A stretch of DNA of 64,000 bases from Merluccius polli (Eukaryota > Chordata > Actinopteri > Gadiformes > Merlucciidae). Each line of letters opens with the position of its first letter. Positions within the stretch are counted from its first letter, which is position 1. Below the pieces are notes generated by a model. The model was not told where the DNA came from, did not search any database, and saw nothing but the letters and a program-made list of their open reading frames with translations. The position numbers and the translations under genes are program-made. Of the stretch, positions 13,201 to 25,548 are shown piece after piece. The stretch is from contig JAOPHQ010002000.1 in the NCBI GenBank assembly GCA_030340625.1, positions 277,001 to 341,000 of the forward strand, written 5' to 3'.

Positions 13201-16200
13201 AAATTAGCCGTAGCTAAAAACCTGTATGCATGGCATCTATTTTGTATTCTATATATGAAACAATGTTTTATGCATTTTCCCCCGTTAAATAAACGAGTAA
13301 CAATAAATAAATAAACTAAGGAGCAGGTAGGGGTTAGGTATCTTGCTCAAGGACACCTACAGGTTGGCTGTGAAGGAATCGGGGATCGAACCCAGTACCT
13401 TTTGGCTGAGAGCTGAACACCCTAACCTAGGGTTTCTCAACGGGGCGTTACCGCCCCCCAGTGGGTGATAGCTGGATGGAGGGGGGCGCTGAGAAATACT
13501 GAAAAGGGGGGCGTTAAGAGTTAGAAGAGAATGGGGCGTTTGTTTTAGAAATACAAATTTAGAAAGTTTTAAGTCAAATATTTTGTGCTGAAAGGCCAAC
13601 CCAGAAAGGCCAGGATCAGATGAACATATTTCTAGCTTCTTATTGGAGATCTCTCCCATAGGGCTTTTGTGTACTGTGTATACATGCTACTTGATACTCG
13701 CTGAAGGCGGCTCAGCTTCTCTTGGGATCCTAGAACAATAGATACTGGTTCCCATGGGAACATGTGTATGTTGAGAGCTGGTGATACAGTTCAGAGTCAG
13801 GTCCCTACTTAGGTTTTGTCATATGAGCTCAACTGAATAAATAGTTGAATGGTTCATTTAAGATGGATGCTTCCTGGATGTCTTCAAGAGACTAATGGAT
13901 GAAACCTTTTTGCACGGGACTCATTATGTTATCTCAAGCACGACTACTCAAGTCATATCTTGGTATTTCTTTGCTTGTTTTGGAATCATCCAGTACATCA
14001 TACATCACGGCATGCTGCAGTATTCCCAAGACAAAACAAAAGCACACATGGGTCTAGCAATTAGGTAGTTGTCCCAGCAAGGTTCTGGCTTCGAAACCTA
14101 ATGTCTTCAGTGGGCTTGAGCAAGATCCCTAACCCCTGCCTGCTCCTTAATGACATAACAAAAATGAAAAATGAAATGTTAGTTGCTTTGGATAACAGTG
14201 TCAGTAAACATAGTGTTATGACCCATGGTCACATTTTTGAGTTTGTGTCCATGTCCTTCCCTCTGTTCATGTTTCTTTGCATGCCATTGTTTTATGTGTT
14301 AAGTGTTGATTTATTTAGTCATTTGGTGTTTGTTTTTTGACTGGTTGGATGTGTGGGTGTGGTCCCTGCTGATTGGCTTGCCAGGTGGCAGTGGACCACA
14401 CACTTGTCGCCACCTCCATCTCTTGCTCACATTGTGATCCAATGAGCTAGACCACATCCTGAGGTGGTCAGGTTCGCATTCTGATCGGATTGCATAGGTG
14501 TGTGGACAGCAATCTGGGCACAATGTGGGCAGACTACTGGCTACGTCATTAAAACCACGGCCCATGCCCATGGGCATTGCTAGACCCTTTTTACTGGGGC
14601 ACGTGCCCCAGTATTGATCTGCTGTGCCCCAGTAAAATCTCACAAATCTCTATCTCGATTTTAACAAGCTCCTATATTTGGCAGTGGATTCATTTAGATT
14701 GATAATAACGGTAAAATAATGGATTGTTTTCTAATCCACAATGTCAAAGCAACGCAGTTCAACCCAAAATACAAGCTGAGGCGTGCACCTTGCGGTCCAG
14801 GTCCGTACACCGCGGCGCGCACATTACTGTCCATGCACAGCAGTGTGCACGTCATAGCCGGTGCACGGCGCCACGCGTGCAGCAATCCGTGTTTCAGCGC
14901 GAAACAAGAACCAGGATTGAGGAATGATAACACAACGGGACTAAAGTACATTTTTAAAGCTTTTTTGGGGGGGGCCAGGGCTGGACTGGCCATCGGGCAT
15001 ACCAGGCAATGCCCGGTGGGCCGATGCACATCTTTGGGCCGGCCCTCCCCCCCCCTGGGCCTGTGCCCCAGTAGAGCTTTATGTCTAGCAACGCCCCTGC
15101 CCATGCCTACACTGAGACAGAAAGGATTCTCCTGGCAGGCATGTTATTTATGCATAGGCTACTACCGATGTTTTGCACTAAAGATGAATCACAATAAGTC
15201 GTGGGGTTTAACCGAGATTCGATACCTGCTGGCTTTATGGTCAGATGCTACTGTCTAGGCTACACTGGAACTGAAATTACTGTTTTAAAATAAAAAGCAA
15301 GAACAACATAAGGGCTTCTCTTCCACCCAGTGCCATTGCAACAGATTGGCAGAAATTATTTTGGCGGGAAAGTGAGATCCAGCCAGAGTGTGCATTCAAG
15401 TGTCAAGTGTGGACGTGGGACCTGTGTTCCGATCTGGCGCATTCGACCACCAAAGTGGCATTTAAATGACAAGTGTAGTGTTTAGTCTTCTTTGTGTAAT
15501 TTTGTAGCTATTACATGTGTTTCCCGTTAAGTTCTTCAAAGCTGAGATGGAAGTGGGCCATTTCTTGTTACTGGCCAGTTCCCCTAGGTTGCCTGTAAGC
15601 ATAGTACAAGTGTAACGGCTGTCCGTACAGCTGTCCCCCCCCCCCCCCCCCCCCCCCTGTGAAGTGACGATAGATCAATAGATAGATATCAATACCTTGA
15701 GGGTCCTGTACTTGTCAGTGTGAGCCTTCAGGAGGCGTTCGATGACGCCACCCTCATCAGTGAGCTCCGTCTCGGCAAGCTCGGTGCCGAAGGCCTGCAA
15801 CATCTGGGCGATGTCCTTAACAGTCACTGCAAAGCTTTCTATCGCCTGCGGGGGAAGCAGAGAGCGCACATAAAAAAAATAAAAATAAACACAGGGATAA
15901 TGATATCACCATGGCAACAGAGGCAGGGGGCGTGTAAGGATTGTCAACAACAATCTACTTCTACGAGTTTGTATCAATCCAATACAGGGCAAATGTTGCA
16001 TGTGATGTTCAACTACACAAAGCCAATAAATATGACCTCTACAGGGGAAAACAGTTAACAACTATAATTGAGATTTTAGATCTGTATCGTACCGTTCGTA
16101 GGACAATCCAATCGCTATGGCAATAGTCCAACGTGCCACCAAACTCAGAGGTCAGCTGGTTCTCATCAATGTAGTGTAGCAAGTCTGTGACAGAGCTCAG

Positions 16201-19200
16201 CATCACTACCTACAGGGGATAAGAAAAACAAGTAATGAGCCACCTTTCACTGACCACTTTTAACTTCCTTTTAACTTAACCCAACAATACAATTAAATGT
16301 TTTGTTGTTCTTTAACCCTCACATATTTTGACCCAGTATGAGAGGTGATGATCGAGTGTAGTTGGCTTAACTTGTTCCTACAACACCTGTTAAAGTAACT
16401 GCATTTGCTACACTATTGTGTCAATTGTCAAATCTAACTTGAAGCACCTGTATGCATTCTAACAAATTCTTGATGTTTGATTTAGAAGCATCAGCATGGT
16501 TAAAGACACATCACATGAAAACCGGTTCTATCTTAGCTCATTTTCATTATACACACACGTAATGAACATGAGTTCCATACATCTGAAACCTTTGTGTGTG
16601 CTGGTGACAGAACATTTGCCCTGGAAAACAAATACATACGTTCATATTTACAGATGCAAGATACGCTCTGAATGCCATTGTGGTGGGTGGTTGTCTTGTG
16701 AGAGGAGAATGCCGTGTACCTGGAGGTGGGGTGGGAGGACATGTTTGGTAACTGAGGGTGTGCTGCCTTACTGGCATCTTCAGCATGAAGTCCTCCTGGC
16801 TGAAGCGGAAGCCCAGGTCGGTGACAGTGCGCTGGAAGAAGCTGGTTGGCCGCAGCACCAGCACCAGGTGCAGATTCCCAGGAAAGGACGCCTGGTGGAA
16901 GAGGTGGAGGGGAGCGGTTAAGATAAAGGCTGAACCATATGGTCAAAAAATGATATTGCAATTATTTTGACAGATATAGCGATTGCAATATGATTCACTA
17001 TTAGTGGGTGGGAATGATCATTTTTGCATCACAATTTCCATTTTCACTGAAAAAGATATTAAAATCCATGCATCATCATCGTTGTTGGGGACTGTACCAA
17101 ACAAACATGTTTTCTTACATCTGGAGGCAAAAATGTCGGCCAGGGCATCTCTGCAGCACTGCAGTACTTAATTTATAACAGTGTTATAAATATATATAAA
17201 ATATAAATATATACATTTACACATTTTACCCTTATCCAAAAACTGCAGCTCCTGTGATTTATATATTGCACTTGGCCATATTGCGATTTCGATAATATTT
17301 GCATTGATCGTTTAGCCCTAGTTAAGATGCCGAAGGGTTCAGGGTTCACATCCTAATGTCTACACAGACTACTAACATCCTTAAGCAAGAGAACACCTCA
17401 CTCCTATACCTGCCCCTTAATGAAATGCATCTGTTAAATGTAAATGTAAATGACTAAATTGCAAATGGTAAATCCAGTGAAAACATTCTGAAGGGCATTT
17501 AGATGTCATTAATTATCATATATCGGGAAATATGCATTTGATCTTGATATCCCATGTGACGGATTTCGAAGGTCATTGCATTCATGTATATGGTAACTGA
17601 TAAGGGGCAATTAAAATATCAAATTAAAAAGTTTGGTGAATATTTGAAAGCCCTACTTGCATTTGTTCTCATCTGACTAACTTTATTCAGAACTATGCAT
17701 CACAACATTCAGATATACATTTACTCATAAAGATATAATCAAAGTACTGAAAGTACTGAAAATCCTACTGAAAGTAATAATGGATTGTCGTGCAGCCCTA
17801 GTCGGACCCCAATGTAATTTTAATACTAAAGAACATAGACATAGTTTAGACAGATACCAGCAGGATATGAGAGAGGTAGCAGTTAGCAGTAGTATTGCCA
17901 TATAGCCTTGCCATCAAAACATGTTATATACATACATCAATATAAACTCAATTAAATACGCACCCAAAAATGCCATGTTTTGTCTGATGCTAATGTTTTG
18001 TTTAACATCCGGCTCATCTTGACTTTAGCTATCAGAAATACATCCGATACCACAGTGTCGTTGTGGATGCGTCCCTAATCTGTCATAGTGCAGTGAGACG
18101 GAGGTCATTGTATCAGTCACTGACAAGAGACAAGTCAAGTGTTAACAGTCTAAACTGTCAGCTACTACCCACCTCTGCACTGGCTAAAATGACTACAGCT
18201 GTCTGTGTCACACCAGGGGATCATGTTATGCAGACGGTAGCCTAGATGGCACTTCATCTCCAGGGCATTTGAGGACACATCATGACAAGGTAGAAAAACG
18301 TGATGTGAATTATGCAATGCTCACGAGTCATGTCCTATAGATATCTGCAGGTAAGCCCAAGTGATGCATAGGCTACATGCCGTGAATAAGCAAATATAAA
18401 TATAATTATCATATGTCATATTTTGCTTATTGTAGCTTTTAACAACACATACATTATCAGAACAATTTAAAGTTGTATACATACTAGATTGGCAGCATAG
18501 TATGCTATAGGCGTCAGGTCTGCAGTATTAAGCATAAAGCTAAAAAAAAAAAAAAAAAACAGCAGCCCAACACATTATAATATGAAGCCTACTGGTGAAC
18601 GCAATGCAATTCAATAAAATAGAGTCGCTTTCACACATGGCATTGATGCACACCCCTAATTCCAACAGCCGGATGACACAAATGTTAAATGCTCCTGTCA
18701 CAATGAACAATGCATCAGCCGATACTCTATTCCCTATTATCTCTATTCCCCTATCATCACCCATGTGGCCATAGTGAGGGCTATACAGCATGACTGAGCA
18801 GCAGCATCCTGCAGGGCACCGCAGTGCTGCACTGCCCAGCTGCAGACCGGCGCGCGTGCCAGCCAATGCCGCATTCTCCCATCATCCCGCCCGAACTTTG
18901 CGCTCCCAACTCTTTCATTAAACGCACTTAAAGTTTAAACTAATAATCTTTTTTTTTTTTTTTTACCGGACTCCTCCGTATCCTGGGCATCCTGTGCGGC
19001 AGAAACCTCTCGGTCATCGCACGCGAAGCCATTTGTCTCGTGTCCGTCGTTAAAAGTTACGGTCCCGCGTCCCCGTGGGCACAGACGGCGCCATGGCGAC
19101 GGCTGTTAGCAGTGGTGCTGATGCTGAGGCTGATGGTGCTGATGCTGCTGATGCTGATGCTGCTGCTACCACGTTAGGGCGCGAGGGTGGCAGCGGCACT

Positions 19201-22073
19201 GACTGCATCCTCCCTCCCTCCCTAACCTCCCTCCTCATCTTCACTCCCCCTCCTCCCCCCCTCCCCCTCCCTCTCGCTACATTTTCTCCCCCGCAACGTC
19301 ACGCGAAATATGGCGTCAGTTAGGGTGAACACAGAAAAAAAAGGGGAAAAAAACGCCGTGGCAAACTTCTGCTTACTCATACGTTTGAGCAGCAGCACTT
19401 ACGGAGGACGAATAAGCCGTTGTATTATATATAATATCAGCCATATTGTGCACAAATGGTGGCCATTGTAAAGAGGACGTCGTGATAATGACGTGACTTT
19501 AATTAGCATTTTAATGGCTCACCGCTATTCTGGCGAGCGCCGTTTTGATTGACGCCCAAGTATCCAGTCTTCGGTCTAAAATGATGATAAACTTTACGCC
19601 TGGCTGCCTGGTTCTGAAAAACATCAAACAAGCAGATAGTTAGTTACTGGCTATCATTGTGTGCAAACTTTTAGCACGGCGGTGTTAGCCGTCGGCGTGC
19701 ACTTTTCTAACGTGTGTGCTAACGTAGCCTAGCGTTAGCATGTGTAGCGTGCATAGTTTATTGTCACCACGTTCACAGGTGAGACACACACACACACACA
19801 CTCACACTCTCTCACACACACCATACACACACACTCTCACACTCTTTCTCACACACACCATACACACACACTCACACTCTCTCACACACACACCATACAC
19901 ACACACACACACTCTCACTCTTTCTCACACACACACCATACACACACACACACACACTCTCACACACACACACACCATACACTCACACTCTCTCACACAC
20001 ACACCATACACACACACTCACACTCTCACACACACACACACCATACACACACACTCTCACACTCTTTCTCACACACACACCATATACACACACACACTCT
20101 CACACACACACACACACGCCATACACTCACACTCTCTCTCACACACACACACCATACACACACACACTCTCACACACAAACACACACTCACTCTCACACA
20201 CAACCAAAAAAAAACACTTCCAGAGTTCAACCCAAGGCCGGTCCGTGCCCAGAATACAAAAAAGCATGAATGCACTGCATTGCGGGGAGAGAGAGGGGGA
20301 GAGGGAGGGAGAGAGAGAGAGAGGGGGAGAGGGAGGGAGAGAGAGAGAGGGAGGGAGAGAGAGAGAGGGGGGGGAGAGAGAGAGAGAGGGAGAGAGAGAG
20401 AGAGGGGGGGGGGAGACGAATAGCTTAACGTCGAGATGGAGTAGCAACACACCGAGGGATGAGCGTGAGGTAGGTCAACACTTTGGCCAGAGCCTCCTCT
20501 GGGATGTCGCTGAACGCAGAGCATTCTGGGAGCGTTATGATGACGCTGGAGTCTTCCCCGCGACCCCCTGAACACAACACAACACAACGGTCGCTTTAAA
20601 GGGCCCCTGTTTTACCCCCAGGTGTGACGTCGATTAAGCCATTACAAGCCATTTCAAATTCTACCCTCTAGTGACATCACACATGGGAGTGGGAGTGTCC
20701 ACCCAGATGTATGATAAATAGGTCGGCCTGCCAGTGAGGTACAGTCCACCGGGTGGGCCGGTAGGCTGATCTATCCGTCATACATCTGGGTGGGCACTCC
20801 CGCTTGTGATGTCATTAGAGGGTAGATTTTGACATGGCTTGTAATGGGTAATCGACGTCATACCTGGTGGTAAAATAGAGCGTAACAGTGACCGCCCCCT
20901 TTTTAACAGCTCCGGTGCCGGAAGTAAATTTCCCATGCATTTATCTCGTCCACTTTTCGTATAATCCTTATAAAAAGAGTATTAAGCCTTTAACCAAGCC
21001 AATCGTTCGTTATGGTAGTCGTGACCATATTATGTTTGATTCGGGATGAGTAGTTCCTCACTCGGTCAACAAAATAAAGTACCTTTGCCTTTTCTTCCGT
21101 TTTCCAAATTCTTTTTATGCCCGAATCAAACATAATATGGTCACGACTACCATAACGAACGATTGGCTTGGTTAAAGGCTTAATACTCTTTTTATAAGGA
21201 TTCTACGAAAAGTGGACGAGATAAATGCATGGGAAATTTACTTCCGGCACCGGAGCTGTTAAAAAAGGGGCGGTCACTGTTACACTCTATAGGGGACCTT
21301 TAACACACAGGTGTGGGCCACAGTGCGGTCGGTGCGAATTCACAATGTTATGTATGAGTGGTATGCATTGTTGTTGTTGTTGTTTTTTTTTGGGGGGGGG
21401 GGGGGTTTTACTGTTGGCACTTGGAAAAAGCCTCACCTGACAAGTACGCGACCTGTTTCTCTATGTAGCCGCCCACCTCCGTCAGGCTCACGGGAACAGT
21501 CACCTCTGCAAGGAGACGCAGACGATGGTTTGAATGAGCTGTGCATGAGTAACACTATTAATGAAATACTTAAATCCGTCAAATGCATCAATCTTGATCA
21601 TGAAGCTAGATGCTACTTACAGTTGATGTTTACTGGAATTCATAATACTAAATGCCAAATAATTAGCCCTCAATAATAGGGGTCATTACTGTGTGAGGCG
21701 CCAATATGAGCATAATCAAACGAGCTGTGGTATAGGCGTATACATTGCGGTAACGTGTTTGCATCATGTTGGTTGAGTCTACCTGGCATGTTGCTGATGT
21801 GTTCATTTAAGATGTTTATAAGATTGTCTACATGCTTCGTTAGCCCTTTGTTTCGTGGATGCAGAGTATTCGATATACCAAAAAAGGCCAAGGAATGTTA
21901 TAGCATAGCAATAGATAGAAGTGGCATAGCATCCCACCATACTGATGCCTGTCAGAGGGTTTATGCAACGCATCCGGAGGGAAGCTGATTCCCACACAAC
22001 TAACCGTGGCGTGCTCATCCATTATGGATAGACCATACATTAAATATGTAGTACATCTGAAAGAGAGAAATAG

Positions 22074-22111
<38 letters not shown>

Positions 22112-23432
22112 TGTCTGTTTCCAGGTAACAGGTAATGAATTCCTCTCCTCCCTGTTCAATGTTTCATGTGTCTGATACAGAGCCTGACCTGATGAAGGGA
22201 TGGGCCAGGACAGGACAGGGGTCTTAGCTGCAGGGAAAATGTTTTTTATATTTATATTATTATAGCCATATGAAATGTTCAAAGTCATATAAAAATCTGA
22301 ATTTAATTTCATAACAGAGAAAGAGACATTGACTGTTACAGGAAGTATTGTAGCTGGGAGTTCATATTTTGTGTCTTCTATCTGAAATCAAAACGGAGGC
22401 TTTGTGTGCAAAAAAAAAACATGCTTTATGAAAATCGTCTTTCAAATCACAACTGGTAATCATTCATTAGGGAGGAAGACATCCCAGACCCCATCGCTCG
22501 TCTTCGATCAAAAACACAAAGCGAGAAGGCTGTTGAAACATAATGTTCATGTACTCTGCAGGCCTGTAGGTTTCCTCTCCAGTGGCTGGTCATGGAACGG
22601 TGCAGGGATCTGCCGAAGTCAAACAGGGGTTGTTACCCTTAAGCAAGGCAGGAGCAGACATGTCCGATCAGAAGACCCATGGCCTCCAGCATGTTGGATA
22701 GCTTGTCTCTGTTGGGCTGAACGTGATGTGGACACTACGGTGCTGGGTTAAATATTAAACCCCTTAAACCATTAGGGGGATAGGGTGTTAAGACGCAACG
22801 GTACTGGGTTCGATCCCAAATGTCTGCAGTCTAACCTGTAGGCATCCTAGAGCAAGATTATTTTATAAGACTATTTTACTATTTATCCGAAGCGACTTTT
22901 TTTGATATACATGTCTGAGGTTGCCTACAGTCATGTGGACATTTCACCCAGAACCTTTTGGCTGGGAGTCAAACACCTACTAGACCCTAACCCCGACCTA
23001 AGATGCCTAATCCCTATGTTGCTTAATGACCTGTATCTGGATTCAATGTAAGTCCCTTTGGATAAAATCTTTTGCGATGACCTTAATTGTGTATGTTGTT
23101 ATTTAATGTTATGTTTATTTGTATAGGGACAAGTATGTAGCACAAACCAATGCCACACACCACATCCTTTATAGCCTACGCTAATTTGAAATGTCCGCCA
23201 TAGATATGCACTGTAAGATAGTGGGTGCATGCATTGTGTGTGAAGTCAAATACACCTTTGCCCATCAATCAAAATCTGACACAGCCACACCTGTATTGAT
23301 ACGGTGTGAGTATAAGTTCAAGGAGCACAAAACGTTAAAAACAAACATAAGTTTCATACAAGAGCACTCAAACCCATTATAACCCAACACAATGGATATG
23401 TGATTTGTGCTCCAGATGCCCCCGTGTTGAGA

Positions 23433-23471
<39 letters not shown>

Positions 23472-25499
23472 GCACAGGCCTGAAATCGCTGGCAGAGTAG
23501 AAAATCCCTTCTTACAAACAGAGCCACCAGATTGGGTTAATTCATGGTACACAAACGCCCAAAGCTAATGCTCCACTTTTAGGTCAAACAAGACTTAGAT
23601 TAGTGAGCAGGACTGCTGCGTGTGTTGGAGGAAAACACATTCCATAGGGCTGCAACTGACCATTATTGTCATAGTCGATTAGTCTAACAATCGTTTCTTG
23701 GATTCATGGATTAATCATTTAGTCTAGAAAGTGTCATAACAAATAGCAAATGTAACTAGAGTTACAATCACAAGTGACTAGAGTCCAAAGTGATCTTAAA
23801 TGTGCTTTATCTGACAAGCAGCCAAGAAAAACAATTATTTTAAAAATATATATATTTTTCTAATGATCCATGAACCAAATTTCTGAAGGATCAAGCAGCA
23901 AATGTTTTGTATTTGTACTTGATAAATGACCTAAACGATTAATCAATTCTATAAATTTGATCGACTAATCGATTAATTGACTAATCGCTGCAGCCCTACA
24001 TTCCCCCATCCAGGGCCTCTTGGAGAACAGATTGCTTGGGTTTTAGGACAGTGAGTTTAATAGTGCCTCTATAGTTGTAGTGCTGTTATGTGATATCATT
24101 TGAATGATTATAAACAGAACTAAAATCTTTTTTCACATACATTGTGTTATTTATATTTACGTTCTGGTGCATTGTAATGTTGTAGAATAAGTGTCCAAGG
24201 CAGCAAATAGCACATATAATCTCGTAGGTGGTTGCTTACAGGCAATACAAAATACTTAAAATACAAAATACTTTTCCATACATTATAGGTTCAAGTTGGG
24301 ATCAAGGATTATCTTAATGCTCAACAGTCTCCACTAAGTCTCATTCTTTAAGTGACTGGAACGGAAATCTCCCATGCTTATGGTCAGTTTTTTTTAGAGG
24401 TTTGTTGATGAATGGCTGACAAGGCTAAGCACAATAACAAGGCATCCAACGCTATATGTGCAAAGATCAAAACTTTATTTGATATTATTCAATGTGAAGA
24501 CATGGATTCATTTATGTGTACTTGGTGGCATGTTAACATTGGTACATACAGAACTATCACCTATCACCTATCACTATCACTTTGGTAGTCGATTGAGCCA
24601 AGTTGGGGGTTATGCGAGGGTGGGGGGGCGGGGGGGGGAATTTTGGGGTGGCTCTTATTTCATACACATCGTTACAGTGAACAAACTTGAACCTGGTATT
24701 AATAGAAGGTCTTTGGCCGTTTTCCCAAATGTTCCCACTACTTGCTCATACAAACCTTGGATCTACTTCAGGGAACACAAAGTATAAAGGGCTTAACACT
24801 TCCCCTCGTCAATGACATCACACCAGTCTGTGTGAAAAACTCCTGGATGGAGCTGGCAGTCGTTCTGTTACTGCTAAGCCCGACATTTACGCCTGACATA
24901 TGTCAAACATTAGTTGAGAAGCCTGTGCTTCTCTTGTACACGTCATTCAAATGACTGCATGGGTCAGAAAAATAAAATCTAGGTGATTATTATTCGGATC
25001 ATCATGTCTTCACAACCCTTTGGTTTTCCTGCATGCGATTTCTCGGATTCTCATTTATTTGAAATGCATCAATCTTGATTTGTGTATCCGCACCAAATCC
25101 AGCTGTACAAATATCCCTGCAAATTATGACTATGGATAACTATCTGTTCATCTGCAATGCTTTAAAATAGCTGACATAATCGCTACAGGGCCTGATCCTA
25201 AACTAAGCTGCAGCAAACTGGACCACCACCAAAAATAAACACATCAATAAATAAATCAAACAATCAGTAGTGTGCATATGTACAGCAGTCATAATACATA
25301 GTGTGTATATGTACAGTAGGCCTACTCATAATTATGAATTATGAAGAGACCAAATGGAGGCATGACAACTCAATCCAAAGGTACAATAGTATATATAGTA
25401 TAGTAATAGTATATACATTACAACACTGTAAACATCGACTCGACCCCCACCATATATACTGCACTGCATCAATTTCTAGCACACATTACTCTTTTAGTC

Positions 25500-25548
<49 letters not shown>

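Noticed and set aside
14719..15258. 179-codon plus-strand ORF as a gene
   Set aside because: It spans the transposon with inverted ends at 14574-15104 and a nested repeat; no protein family recognised.
19740..20423. 227-codon plus-strand ORF rich in His/Thr/Leu
   Set aside because: It is the CACACA/CTCT minisatellite read in one frame.
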